From positions 186,001 to 250,000 of the forward strand of contig NZ_BMRX01000005.1 of assembly GCF_014648855.1 (NCBI RefSeq): 64,000 nucleotides of DNA, in the 5' to 3' direction. The notes under the pieces are model-generated. The model did not search any database and was not told the origin of the DNA. It saw only the letters and a program-made list of their open reading frames with translations. The translations under genes and the position numbers were made by a program. The DNA comes from Streptomyces parvulus. Its GTDB lineage: Bacteria > Actinomycetota > Actinomycetes > Streptomycetales > Streptomycetaceae. The first letter of the stretch is position 1. The number at the start of each line of letters is the position of its first letter. This document shows positions 53,637 to 62,344 of this stretch, one piece after another.

Positions 53637-54734
53637 ATGGCCGCAGACGCCGCAGAGGAGATCCGGGGCACCGCCCAGGGCAACGCCCCCGTCCCCCTCT
53701 CCGTGCTGGACCTGGTGACCGTCGGCGCCGGCCGCACCGCCACCGAAGCCCTGCGCACCGGCGTGGACATCGCCCGCCTCGCCGAGAACCGCGGCTTCCA
53801 CCGGTACTGGGTCGCCGAGCACCACTCCATGCCCGGCGTCGCCTCCTCCTCCCCCGCGGTGATCCTGGCGCACCTCGCCGCCCACACCGAGCGCATCCGG
53901 CTCGGTTCGGGCGGCGTCATGCTGCCGAACCACGCGCCCCTGGTGATCGCGGAGCAGTTCGGCACGCTCGAGGCCATGGCCCCCGGCCGCGTCGACCTCG
54001 GCCTCGGCCGCGCCCCCGGCACCGACGGGGCGACCGCCGCCGCCCTGCGCCGCACCGACCGCCTCAACGAGGGCGCCGACGACTTCCCCCAGCAGCTCGC
54101 CGAGCTGATCCGGTTCCTGGACGACGACTTCCCCGACGGGCATCCGTACGGGCGCATCCACGCCGTGCCGGGGCCCGTGCAGGCCACCTCGCCCGGGGGC
54201 GTGCAGTCGACGCACCGGCCGCCGGTGTGGCTGCTCGGCTCCTCCGGGTTCAGCGCCCGGCTGGCCGGCACCCTCGGGCTGCCGTTCGCCTTCGCGCACC
54301 ACTTCTCGGCGCAGAACACCGTCCCGGCGCTCGACCTGTACCGGGACTCCTTCCGGCCCTCCGCCGTCCTGGACGCCCCGTACGCCCTGATCGGCGTCTC
54401 GGCCCTCGCCACCGACGACGAGAAGGAGGCCCGCCGCCAGGTGCTCGCGGCGGCGCTGAACATGGTGCGGCTGCGCACCGGCCGGCCGGGGCTCGTGCCG
54501 ACGCCCGAGGAGGCCGAGGCGTACGACTTCAGCCCGATGGAGGAGGAGTTCGTGCGCTCCTGGAACGCCAACGTCGTCCACGGCACCGCCGACGAGGTCC
54601 GCTCCGGCCTCGACGACCTCCAGAAGCGCACCGGCGCCGACGAGCTGATGATCACGGCCAACGCCCACGGCGGCGACGTGCGCCTGCGTTCCTACGAGCT
54701 GATCGCCGACGCCTACGGCTTGCCGGCCGCCTGA
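53637..54734 (+). CDS. LLM-class flavin-dependent oxidoreductase
   Basis: A 365-aa luciferase-like monooxygenase fold protein. LAENRGFHRYWVAEHHSMPGVASSSP and LGSGGVMLPNHAPLVIAEQFGTL are typical of the group that includes alkanal monooxygenase-like proteins. It would use FMNH2 or F420; the substrate is unknown. The 3' end overlaps the convergent cdgA gene by 22 bp. CAGGAGG precedes the ATG. Confidence 0.87.
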   Translation: MAADAAEEIRGTAQGNAPVPLSVLDLVTVGAGRTATEALRTGVDIARLAENRGFHRYWVAEHHSMPGVASSSPAVILAHLAAHTERIRLGSGGVMLPNHAPLVIAEQFGTLEAMAPGRVDLGLGRAPGTDGATAAALRRTDRLNEGADDFPQQLAELIRFLDDDFPDGHPYGRIHAVPGPVQATSPGGVQSTHRPPVWLLGSSGFSARLAGTLGLPFAFAHHFSAQNTVPALDLYRDSFRPSAVLDAPYALIGVSALATDDEKEARRQVLAAALNMVRLRTGRPGLVPTPEEAEAYDFSPMEEEFVRSWNANVVHGTADEVRSGLDDLQKRTGADELMITANAHGGDVRLRSYELIADAYGLPAA

Positions 54735-56608
54735 ACCCCGGCCGCGCCGGGCCCGGCGGAGCCGAGCAGCGCGGAGATGCGGTCCGGCGCCACCGGCCGG
54801 GAGTAGAGCCAGCCCTGGCCGGTGTCGCAGCCGATGCGGCGCAGCCGGGTCGCCTGGTCGGAGGTCTCCACGCACTCGGCGGTGACGGTCAGGCCGAGCC
54901 GGTGGGCGAGCTGGACCATCGCCTCGACGATGACCTCGTCGGCCGGGTTGGCGGCACCGGCCTCCGCGCGAGCACCGCCGGCCGCGTCGGCCTCCGGTGC
55001 CGCGTCGTACTGGAACCCGCGCACGAACGCGCCGTCCAGCTTGAGGACGGAGACCGGCAGCCGGCTGAGGTAGGCGAGGTTCGAGTAGCCGGTGCCGAAG
55101 TCGTCGATGGCGATGTGTACGCCCATGTCGCTGAGCGCCTTGAGGACCTGGAGCGGGCGGCCCGCCGAGCCCATCACGGCCGACTCGGTCAGCTCCAGCT
55201 GGAGCAGGTGCGGCGCGAGGCCCGTCTCCTCCAGGGTGCGGGCCACGTCCGCCACCAGGTCGGAGTCCCAGACCTGGCGGACCGCCACGTTGACGCTGAC
55301 GAAGATCGGCGGATCGTCCGGGTGGGCCAGCTGCCAGCGGCGCGCCTGGTGGCAGGCCGTGCGCAGGATCCAGCGGCCGAGCGGGACGATCGAGCCGTCC
55401 TCCTCCGCCAGTGCGATGAACCGATTCGGCGCGAGTACGCCGAACTGGGGATGATTCCAGCGGATGAGCGCCTCGACGCCCCGCACCCGGCCGTCCTCCA
55501 TGCCGACCAGCGGCTGGTACTCCAGCGCGAACTCGCCGCGCTCGATGGCGGGACGGAGCGTGGCGGCGAGCGCCTGGCGGGTCATGCGGGTGGCGTTGCG
55601 CTCGGGGTCGAAGAGCGTCCAGCGGGCCCGGCCGTCGGCCTTGGCCCAGTAGAGGGTCGTGTCGGCCGCCTGCATCAGGGCCGTGGGGGTGGTGCCGGCG
55701 GTGTGGCGCTCGACGACGCCGACCGACGCGGTGACCGAGAGGCGGCGGTCGGAGAGCTCGAAGGGCGGCTGGAGGGCGGCCAGGACCGCCTCGGCCAGGT
55801 CGGCGACCTGTTCGGTGCCGGTGGAGTCCTCCACGAGCAGGGCGAACTCGTCGCCGCCCAGACGGGCCACCAGCGGGGCGCCGCCCGCACGCGCGCCGGC
55901 GGCCTCCTCCGCGCACCGCGTCAGCCGTTCGGCCACGGCGGCCAGCAGCCGGTCGCCCACCCGGTGGCCGTGCGTGTCGTTGACGGCCTTGAAGCCGTCC
56001 AGGTCCAGGTAGCAGACACCGATCCGGCCGGTGCCGCCGTGCTCGTACGTCTCCGCCTCCAGGGCGGCCGTCAGCCGTTCGAAGAACAGCGCGCGGTTGG
56101 GCAGCCGGGTCACCGGGTCGTGCATCTGGAGGTGGCGCAGCCGCTCCTGCAGTTCGCGCCGCGCGCTGACGTCGGCGACGGACAGCAGCAGGCCCGGGGT
56201 GTCCCCGGCGTCGGCCAGCGGCTCGACGGTGACCTGCGCCCACAGGGAGTGCCCGTCGGCCCGCTTCAGGCGCCGGGTGCAGCGCAGCCGGGGCTGGCGG
56301 CCGCGCAGCACCTCGCGGTACGCGTGCCAGATGCCGGCGTCGGAGGCGAGGTCGACGAGGTCGGCCGCGGCGCAGCCCGCCAGGGCGTCCGGGTCGGTGC
56401 CGAGCAGGGCGCCGAGGGTGTCGTTGGCGCTGACGACCAGGCCCTCGCCGTCGACGACCGCCATGGCGAGGGGGGCGGCGGTGAACACCGAGCGGTAGGC
56501 CGCGGGTCTCTCACGCGCCGTACGAGGAGCCAGATTCTGGTCACTCTCTGTGACGGCCGACCGGTCGAGGTCTGCCGCGGACGCCGGCCCTTCGGAGGTT
56601 CCGTTCAC
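54713..56608 (-). CDS. cdgA: c-di-GMP turnover protein (PAS-GGDEF-EAL)
   Basis: A 631-aa cytoplasmic protein: polar N-terminus, PAS domain (about 45-160, YRSVFTAAPLAMAVVDGEG), GGDEF domain with intact LGGDEFALL, and EAL domain with intact VEALIRW and DDFGTGYSN. It can in principle both make and break c-di-GMP, the messenger that activates BldD and holds Streptomyces in vegetative growth. From memory this is the S. coelicolor cdgA locus, a BldD target. The GTG start follows GGGAG. A BldD-like box lies 54 bp inside the coding region. Confidence 0.9.
   Translation of the reverse strand: MNGTSEGPASAADLDRSAVTESDQNLAPRTARERPAAYRSVFTAAPLAMAVVDGEGLVVSANDTLGALLGTDPDALAGCAAADLVDLASDAGIWHAYREVLRGRQPRLRCTRRLKRADGHSLWAQVTVEPLADAGDTPGLLLSVADVSARRELQERLRHLQMHDPVTRLPNRALFFERLTAALEAETYEHGGTGRIGVCYLDLDGFKAVNDTHGHRVGDRLLAAVAERLTRCAEEAAGARAGGAPLVARLGGDEFALLVEDSTGTEQVADLAEAVLAALQPPFELSDRRLSVTASVGVVERHTAGTTPTALMQAADTTLYWAKADGRARWTLFDPERNATRMTRQALAATLRPAIERGEFALEYQPLVGMEDGRVRGVEALIRWNHPQFGVLAPNRFIALAEEDGSIVPLGRWILRTACHQARRWQLAHPDDPPIFVSVNVAVRQVWDSDLVADVARTLEETGLAPHLLQLELTESAVMGSAGRPLQVLKALSDMGVHIAIDDFGTGYSNLAYLSRLPVSVLKLDGAFVRGFQYDAAPEADAAGGARAEAGAANPADEVIVEAMVQLAHRLGLTVTAECVETSDQATRLRRIGCDTGQGWLYSRPVAPDRISALLGSAGPGAAGVQAAGKP
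56540..56554. promoter_or_regulatory. BldD-like box in the 5' coding part of cdgA
   Basis: GTCACTCTCTGTGAC matches the BldD consensus nTnACnC(A/T)GnGTnAn at 8 of 9 defined positions and is a near-perfect inverted repeat. It lies 54-68 bp downstream of the chosen GTG start. Confidence 0.6.
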
Positions 56609-56941
56609 CGCTCGCTCCCGCAGTGCCTCGATCTCTGTTCGTGCTCTGTTCGTGCAGGAAAGTGTGCCGATCATAGAGGCTGACACCGGGCCCTTCCAGC
56701 CGCCTTTCCGGGTTCAGGACCGAGCGGCCACTCCGAGAGATCGTTTCTGCTCACACCTGGACGGGTTCTTCATGCCTCCGACCAGTTGTGACGTTCCGTG
56801 AGTGTTGCCGGGGTGTCGGCCGGGGCGGTCTGAACGTGATCACGGGCGGCTCACCCATCCGGTGCAGGCGAACAGGGCGTAATACGACAATCATGCACAA
56901 GCTGGGTGCGGTGTCCCGTCGACCGCATCCCGGAGGTTCAT
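56609..56941. other. Divergent intergenic region (cdgA / metalloprotease)
   Basis: 333 bp without a convincing gene. It includes a 10-bp palindrome CGTGATCACG at 56835-56844 about 100 bp before the protease gene. Promoters for both directions must lie here. Confidence 0.45.
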
Positions 56942-58186
56942 GTGCCACGCCTGCGCAGCACGGCGGCGGTGTGCACCACGATGTCGGCTCTCGCGGCGAC
57001 CTCCCTGATCACCGCGCCCTCGGTCGCCGAGCCCTTCTCCCCGGAGCCCTGCGCCCTCCAGCGCACCGAGGCACACCACTCCGAGGGCCTGGACACCTGG
57101 AACGCCGCCTATCCGCGGCCCGCCCGCGCCCTGGACGCGGTGATGATCTTCCTGTCCTTCCCGGACTCCCAGCCGCTGACGGCGCCGGCCGAACTCGCCG
57201 CCGACCACTTCCCGGCCACCAGCCGCTTCTTCCGGCAGGCCTCGTACGGCGCGTTCACGCTGCGCCCGCACCCGATGCGGGACTGGATCCCGATGCCGAG
57301 CCCGTCGACCTCGTACGCCATACGGCGCGACTGGCGCCCCGAGCACCGGGCCGCCTACCTGCGCGACGCACTGCGCGCCGCCGACCCGCACGTGGACTTC
57401 TCCCGGTACGACGTCGTCTACTTCGTCGCGGACCCGGACGCGCCCGGCGTGGACTCCGACGCCACGAAGGTGGTCAACCTGGACACCCCGATGCGGGCCG
57501 ACGGCACCGACGTGCGGCGGGTCGTCACGGTCTTCGAGAACCACCCGCCGGACCGGCTGGTGCTGGCCCACGAGACGGGGCACGTCTTCGACCTGCCGGA
57601 CCTCTACCACCGGCCGGTGGATGGCAAGGGCGACTGGGACACCCACGTCGGCGACTGGGACCTGATGGGCAGCCAGTTCGGACTCGCCCCGGACCTCTTC
57701 GGCTGGCACAAGTGGAAGCTGGGCTGGCTGGAGCCCCGGCAGGTGACCTGCGTGCTGGGCGGCGGGCCCACCCGGCTCACGCTGGAGCCGCTGGCGGCCG
57801 GTCCCGGGGTCATGGTGACCGGCGCGGCCGGGGCGCCCGCCTTCGGCCTCGGGCGGGGCACGAAGCTCGCGGTGGTGCGGACGGGCGCGGACAGCGTGCT
57901 CGCCTTCGAGGTGCGGGCCCCGGTCGGCAACGACGCCTCCGCCTGCCGGGCGGGGGTGCTGGTGTACCGGGTGCGCAGCGGGGCGGAGTCCGGCGGCGGG
58001 CCGATCGAGGTGATCGACGCCCACCCCGGCACCGAGGCCTGCTGGGCCGACTCGGTCTACCCCCCGCTCGCCGACGCCCCGGTGGGCCCGGGCGAGAGCT
58101 TCACGGTCCCCGGCGAGGGCGTGCGCGTGGAGGTGGAGGGCCGCTCGGAGTCCGGCGCGTGGACGGTGCAGATCACACCGGGGTGA
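56942..58186 (+). CDS. Secreted M6-like zinc metalloprotease
   Basis: A 414-aa exported protein. Signal peptide at residues about 1-30 (ALAATSLITAPSVAEP). The zinc-binding helix LVLAHETGHVFDLPDLY has the HExxH motif followed by an Asp, as in the immune-inhibitor-A-like M6 group. A beta-rich C-terminal domain follows. GTG 56942 has GGAGG five bases upstream. Extracellular protein degradation is the likely role. Confidence 0.87.
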   Translation: MPRLRSTAAVCTTMSALAATSLITAPSVAEPFSPEPCALQRTEAHHSEGLDTWNAAYPRPARALDAVMIFLSFPDSQPLTAPAELAADHFPATSRFFRQASYGAFTLRPHPMRDWIPMPSPSTSYAIRRDWRPEHRAAYLRDALRAADPHVDFSRYDVVYFVADPDAPGVDSDATKVVNLDTPMRADGTDVRRVVTVFENHPPDRLVLAHETGHVFDLPDLYHRPVDGKGDWDTHVGDWDLMGSQFGLAPDLFGWHKWKLGWLEPRQVTCVLGGGPTRLTLEPLAAGPGVMVTGAAGAPAFGLGRGTKLAVVRTGADSVLAFEVRAPVGNDASACRAGVLVYRVRSGAESGGGPIEVIDAHPGTEACWADSVYPPLADAPVGPGESFTVPGEGVRVEVEGRSESGAWTVQITPG

Positions 58187-58317
58187 GCCCCACACCGGGG
58201 TAAGCCCCAATCCCGGGACGCGAGTCCCCCGCGCCTACCAGTCGCCGGACGCTGGATCCGGGGGGGGTGCGGGTGGCGAAGCCCCCGCCACGCGCGGCGA
58301 AGCCGCGCAAAAACAAC

Positions 58318-58362
58318 GATGGCGAGGCCGGTTCGCGCTTTCCGCGAACACGCCTCGCCATC
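58318..58362 (-). terminator. Intrinsic terminator of tRNA-Lys
   Basis: Read on the minus strand, GATGGCGAGGC and GCCTCGCCATC arms enclose an inner GTTCGCG/CGCGAAC stem, followed by GTTGTTTTT. A second GC-rich hairpin (GCGCGGC/GCCGCGC) lies beyond it. Confidence 0.93.
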
Positions 58363-58369
58363 GCCAACG

Positions 58370-58443
58370 TGCGCCGCCAGGGACTCGAACCCCGGACCCG
58401 CTGATTAAGAGTCAGCTGCTCTAACCAACTGAGCTAGCGGCGC
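58370..58443 (-). tRNA. tRNA-Lys (CTT)
   Basis: A 74-nt cloverleaf on the minus strand: acceptor GCGCCGC/GCGGCGC, D-arm AGCTCAGTTGGTTAGAGC, anticodon CTT in the loop ACTCTTAAT, T-arm GGTTCGAGTCC. No CCA encoded. Its first 10 nt overlap the end of the upstream protein gene. Confidence 0.97.
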
Positions 58444-59033
58444 CTGCTGACGTCGTAGACCTTAGCATCCTGGTCGGCGGAGGGAAAAATCGAAATCCGC
58501 ACCGCGGACCGGGCCGCCCGCACCGCCGCCCAGAGCAGGATCTCCGGGCCCGGGAGCCACGGCATCCGGGTGTCCGGCGCGACCAGCCACCGGGAACCGG
58601 AACGGCCGGGCCGGCCGCCCGCCGCGGCCGGAACGGTGACCGCGTCGCCCGCGCCGTGGCACAGCAGCGGCGGCACCGCTCCCGCCCGCCCGTCGCCCCG
58701 GCCGCGGGCGCTCCACTCCTCCCACTCCAGCAGCGACGGCAGCCGCTGGGCGGTGCCCGGCGCGGCGAACAGCAGCATCCGGCCCCGGAACTCCGCCACC
58801 GGGCCGGATCCCGGGCCCTCGTCCCACAGCCGGTCCAGCATCCGGCGCCCGAAGATCGCGGGGGCGCTCACCACGTCGAAGGCGGAGCCGCAGGGCAGGA
58901 CCACCGGGGCCTCGGGCCGCTCCTCCCAGAGCGCGAGCGTGCTGCGCGGATAGGCGCCAGCGGAGGCCAGCCAGGCGGCGCCGTCCGAGGTGACGTCCGA
59001 GACGCGGGGCGGGGCGTTGCGTGTGCTGCTCAT
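58434..59033 (-). CDS. Protein of unknown function ending in tRNA-Lys
   Basis: A 199-aa protein whose N-terminal part (WLASAGAYPRSTLALWEERP, then VVLPCGSAFDVVSAP) resembles the bifunctional primase/polymerase N-terminal fold seen in small Streptomyces proteins; I hold this loosely. The C-terminal part has WLVAPDTRMPWLPGPE. The stop codon (58434-58436) lies within the tRNA-Lys gene, so the two overlap by 10 bp. Confidence 0.75.
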   Translation of the reverse strand: MSSTRNAPPRVSDVTSDGAAWLASAGAYPRSTLALWEERPEAPVVLPCGSAFDVVSAPAIFGRRMLDRLWDEGPGSGPVAEFRGRMLLFAAPGTAQRLPSLLEWEEWSARGRGDGRAGAVPPLLCHGAGDAVTVPAAAGGRPGRSGSRWLVAPDTRMPWLPGPEILLWAAVRAARSAVRISIFPSADQDAKVYDVSRRR

Positions 59034-59145
59034 GCCTCATACATCTACCGGGCGTGAGCGAGCCGCTCCGCTGGGTTGCCGGAATCGGGGACACGGGGGC
59101 GGGGAGGGGAGTATCTTGCCCACCCTTCTGGCATATGCGAAGGGT

Positions 59146-59493
59146 TTACTCCGTCGGTTCGCCGCGCATCAGGTCGCGCCCGAACTCCACCATCTTCTTG
59201 GCGTAGTCCTCGGTCCACTCGGCTCGCGCGGCGATGTCCGCGGCCGTCAGCCGGTCGAACCGCCGTGGATCGGCCAGCTGCGCCGCCGCGACCGCCTGGA
59301 ACTCCATCGCCCGGTCCGCGGCCGCGCGGAAGGCGTGGGTCAGCTCGGTGGCCCGCTCCAGCAGGGCCCGGGGGTCGTCGATCGACTCGAGGTCGAAGAA
59401 GTGCTCGGGATCGGCGGCCGCCTCCGCCGGCTCGAAGAGCAGGGGCGCGGGGCGTAGCCGCGGTTCGTGCCGACGCGGCGTGGGCTCCGCCAT
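59146..59493 (-). CDS. Small helical protein of unknown function
   Basis: A 115-aa protein that is mostly alpha-helical after residue 35, acidic N-terminal third, C-terminal YAKKMVEFGRDLMRGE. No domain recognised. AGGAGGAGAAGAC before the ATG is a strong ribosome site. Confidence 0.75.
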   Translation of the reverse strand: MAEPTPRRHEPRLRPAPLLFEPAEAAADPEHFFDLESIDDPRALLERATELTHAFRAAADRAMEFQAVAAAQLADPRRFDRLTAADIAARAEWTEDYAKKMVEFGRDLMRGEPTE

Positions 59494-59655
59494 GTCTTCT
59501 CCTCCTCGTACGTCACGACGGCCCTTCCCCGGGGTGCGGGGGCACTCCGTCGGAGTGGGCCACCGTCCATTGTCCCGCGCCCGCGCAAGAGGGCGGGGTG
59601 TGCCCGGCGCGGCGGCCCGGACACACCCCGCCCGCGGGCGGGACCGCGCCGCCGG

Positions 59656-61218
59656 CTACCCGGCGTACGTCTCGAACTCGGCGACCTTCGGGGTGCCCGA
59701 GGCGCCGGTGATCTCCAGGGTGAGCTTCGTCAGGGAGACCGCCGGGAAGCCGGCCACGCCGGCGCCGGTTCCGGTGGCGAGGACCCTGCCGGTGCCGTGG
59801 TCGACCAGCCGGTACGACCGGATGGCGCCCTCGGAGCCCGCCACCTCCCTGACGCGGACCTTGGACACGGTGGTCGGGGACGGCCACTTGACGGAGACCG
59901 AGCCGGTCGTCCCGGCCGGCGACCAGTGGGTGGCCGGGTCGCCGTCGCGCACGTTGCCGTAGCTGGTGCCGCTCGCCTTGGACGAGCCGTCGGCGCCCGC
60001 GCCGAGGCTGAGGTTGGTGCCGCTCGGCGGGTCGGTCGGGTCGGTCGGGTCCGGGGACGGCTCGGTCGGGTCCGTCGGATCCGGGTCGGTGGGGGTCGGG
60101 TCGGGGTTCTGCGGTGCGCAGCTGCCGTCCGACACCTTGAGGCCCTTGTTCGCGCCCGCCGTGGCGGCGACCACCGCCGGCACGCAGGAGGCGTCGTCCA
60201 GGGCGTAGGAGTACGGGATGGAGACGGTGGTGTTGGAGCGCGGGTCGGGTCCTGCCGGGTTGGTGTCGTCGCCGGGCTCGGACCAGGTGACGTTGTCGAA
60301 GATGTTGCCGGCGACCTGCCAGTAGCCGGCCTGGTCGGTGTAGAAGGTGCCGAGGACGTCCTTGGAGTCCTCGAAGTAGTTGCTGTCCACCTTGGCCTTG
60401 GCGCCGGCGCGGGAGTTGATGCCGGACTCGTTGAGGCTCGCGTAGTGGTTGTTGTAGATGTGCGAGGTGCCGCCGCGCAGCAGGGGGCTGCGGGAGTCGA
60501 TGTTCTCGTACTTGTTGTGGTGGAAGGTGACGTACCCGTTGGACCGGTCGCTCTCGCTGGAGCCGATGAGACCGCCGCGGCCGGAGTTGCGCAGGACGCT
60601 GTAGGACAGGGTCACGTACTGGGTGTTGTCCTTCATGTCGAAGAGGCCGTCGAAGCCCGCCGACTCGCCGCCCGAGGCCTCCAGCGTGGTGTGGTCGACC
60701 CAGACGTTGCGGACGCCGCTCTCCATGCCGATGGCGTCGCCGCCGTTGGAGGTGGGCGAGCCCGACTTCCTGACGTTCCGGACCGTCACGTTCTGGATGA
60801 TGATGTTGCTGGACTCCCGGATGTGGATGCCCAGTTGGTCGAAGACGGCGCCGCTGCCGACCCCGACGATCGTGACGTTGCTGATCTGCTTCAGCTCGAT
60901 CTTGTCGGCGGCGGTGCTGCAGCTGTCGCCGGACACCTTGCTGGTGTTGCCGTGGTTGATGGTGCCCTCGACCTCGATGGTGATCGGGGTGGCGCTGTCC
61001 GCCCGGCCGCACAGGGCCTGGTGGATGGCGGTGCCGGTGGTGGCCCGGACCGTCTGCCCGCCCGCGCCGCCGGTCGTGCCGCCGTTCTGGGTCGCGTAGC
61101 CGGTGGCGCCACCGGCCGCGGCCGCCGCCTCGGGCATGGCCAGCACCACCCCGGTCGCGGCGGCGAGGGCCAGTGTGCCCAGCGCCGCCTGGAGTCGCAG
61201 CGCGACGGGTCTTCTCAT
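59656..61218 (-). CDS. Secreted pectate lyase (PL1) with C-terminal discoidin-like module
   Basis: A 520-aa exported enzyme: signal peptide (residues about 1-35), a PL1 right-handed beta-helix (about 40-330) with NVTIVGVGSGAVFDQLG, VWVDHTTLEASGG and YFEDSKDVLGTFYT, a Pro/Asp/Thr-rich linker (about 370-400) and a C-terminal F5/8-type-C or CBM-like domain. It cleaves polygalacturonate by beta-elimination. Two operator-like palindromes in its promoter suggest sugar-responsive control. Confidence 0.92.
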   Translation of the reverse strand: MRRPVALRLQAALGTLALAAATGVVLAMPEAAAAAGGATGYATQNGGTTGGAGGQTVRATTGTAIHQALCGRADSATPITIEVEGTINHGNTSKVSGDSCSTAADKIELKQISNVTIVGVGSGAVFDQLGIHIRESSNIIIQNVTVRNVRKSGSPTSNGGDAIGMESGVRNVWVDHTTLEASGGESAGFDGLFDMKDNTQYVTLSYSVLRNSGRGGLIGSSESDRSNGYVTFHHNKYENIDSRSPLLRGGTSHIYNNHYASLNESGINSRAGAKAKVDSNYFEDSKDVLGTFYTDQAGYWQVAGNIFDNVTWSEPGDDTNPAGPDPRSNTTVSIPYSYALDDASCVPAVVAATAGANKGLKVSDGSCAPQNPDPTPTDPDPTDPTEPSPDPTDPTDPPSGTNLSLGAGADGSSKASGTSYGNVRDGDPATHWSPAGTTGSVSVKWPSPTTVSKVRVREVAGSEGAIRSYRLVDHGTGRVLATGTGAGVAGFPAVSLTKLTLEITGASGTPKVAEFETYAG

Positions 61219-61257
61219 CCTCGTTCTCCCCTTCGTTTCACATGCCGGAACGATGGC

Positions 61258-61285
61258 ACTGTCGTGATCATGTCAATACGACAGT
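61258..61285. promoter_or_regulatory. 8-bp dyad flanking the pectate lyase -35 element
   Basis: ACTGTCGT and ACGACAGT are perfect arms 12 bp apart, enclosing TGTCAA (TTGACA on the minus strand), a consensus -35 box for the leftward gene. Confidence 0.6.
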
Positions 61286-61288
61286 CGG

Positions 61289-61300
61289 GAAAGCGCTTTC
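61289..61300. promoter_or_regulatory. LacI-type palindrome upstream of the pectate lyase gene
   Basis: GAAAGCGCTTTC is a perfect 12-bp palindrome with the central CG step typical of LacI-family operators. It lies just upstream of the -35 element. Confidence 0.65.
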
Positions 61301-61424
61301 TCGGCGTGACGATAGGGCGCGGGAAGGGGCCTGACAAGGCTTCAGGTATTTTCAGGTGACTGAACGACGGCTACATACATGACCCCCACGGCTCCCGATG
61401 TGCACCCGGACCGGACCTGGGGTA

Positions 61425-61590
61425 CGCTCAAGCTGCCTGATCACGGGGGCCAACCCCCAAGAGCGGGCAGTGCGTTGGTGGTCCAAGGAAAGACGCCCCA
61501 CTTCCCGTGGGGAAATGCAGGTGCAAGGCCTGCCCAGCGCTCCACGGAGAACCCCGGCCCCGCAGCAGCGGGACCGGGGTTCTCGTCTGT
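61425..61590 (+). ncRNA. Candidate small RNA or structured leader with terminator
   Basis: A run of stable hairpins on the plus strand: CTGCC/GGCAG enclosing GGGGG/CCCCC, CCCCAC/GTGGGG (61496-61512), GCAGG/CCTGC with loop TGCAAGG, and a 17-bp terminator-like hairpin (61547-61584). The segment GGGGAAATGCAGGTGCAAGG faintly resembles the P5 core of cobalamin riboswitches, but no B12 box is seen and no plus-strand gene follows. The last hairpin could instead serve the leftward racemase-like gene. Confidence 0.4.
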
Positions 61591-61612
61591 CACGGCCTGG
61601 TCGGCGGCCTCC

Positions 61613-62344
61613 TCAGGCCTGCACCACCGGCTCCCGGGTGAAGAGCGCGCCCAGTTCCGGCGCGTTGACCCGGCGGTCCGCCAGGCGCAGACCCTCCCAG
61701 ATGGTGACCTGGTTCGCGGTCAGGACCGGTTTGCCCAGCTCCTTCTCCAGGGCGGGGATGTGGGCCGCCGTGTGCAGGGCCGTGTCCGGCAGGAGCACCG
61801 CCTCGGCCTCCGGGCGGTCGGCGGCGCGGGCCAGGGCCAGCACCTCGGCCTCGGTCCAGGTGCCGACCTCCGCCGCGGTGATGATGCCCGAGCCGACCAC
61901 GCCGGTCACCTCGATGCCGGCGGCGCCGAGGAAGTCCGCGAAGAGCTGGGCCACGTCCTGCGGATAGGTCGCCCCGATCGCGACCCGCCGCGCCCCGACC
62001 TCCCGTACCGCGTGCACGAAGGCGAAGGAGGTGGACGAGGCCGGCAGGCCCGCCGTCTGGGCGAGGCCGCGCACCTGCTCCTGCGCTCCCTCCCAGCCGT
62101 GCACGAAGCTGCCGCTGGTGCAGGCCCACACCACCGCGTCGGCGCCGGCCAGCCGCAGCTCCTCGACGCCGGCCGCGAGCCTTCCGGGCGAGCCCATCTC
62201 CAGCAGCGCGTCCACCCGGTGCGCGTCCTCCCCGATGTCCGTGTGCACCAGGTCCACCCGGATGTCGCTGCCCAGCAGCTGCTCGATGCGTGGATAGTCG
62301 TCCTCGCCGGAGTGGCCCGGGTACAGGAATCCCAGTGCTGTCAT
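61613..62344 (-). CDS. Maleate isomerase / Asp-Glu racemase-like enzyme (1)
   Basis: A 243-aa protein of the Asp/Glu racemase-maleate cis-trans isomerase fold. Two cysteine/threonine-rich loops expected for the active site are partly visible: WACTSGSFVHG contains the first cysteine, but the second half has LPDTALHTA where a second cysteine usually lies. This suggests a decarboxylase- or amidase-like variant. It overlaps the upstream paralogue by 4 bp (ATGA). Confidence 0.8.
   Translation of the reverse strand: MTALGFLYPGHSGEDDYPRIEQLLGSDIRVDLVHTDIGEDAHRVDALLEMGSPGRLAAGVEELRLAGADAVVWACTSGSFVHGWEGAQEQVRGLAQTAGLPASSTSFAFVHAVREVGARRVAIGATYPQDVAQLFADFLGAAGIEVTGVVGSGIITAAEVGTWTEAEVLALARAADRPEAEAVLLPDTALHTAAHIPALEKELGKPVLTANQVTIWEGLRLADRRVNAPELGALFTREPVVQA

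Larger units (their letters stand above)
61219..61612. other. Intergenic region upstream of pectate lyase
   Basis: 394 bp with no credible protein gene. It carries the pectate lyase promoter with two palindromes at its left, and a strongly structured segment (about 61425-61590) at its right that is listed separately. Confidence 0.6.

Noticed and set aside
53117..56683. Plus-strand open frame of 1188 codons
   Set aside because: It overlaps several real genes (RibD-like, LLM oxidoreductase, and cdgA on the opposite strand) in other frames, and its translation is Arg/Pro/Ala/Gly-rich without any motif.
58287..58310. Second hairpin beyond the tRNA-Lys terminator considered as a separate RNA
   Set aside because: It is a short GC-rich stem without promoter or conserved features and is better seen as a back-up terminator.
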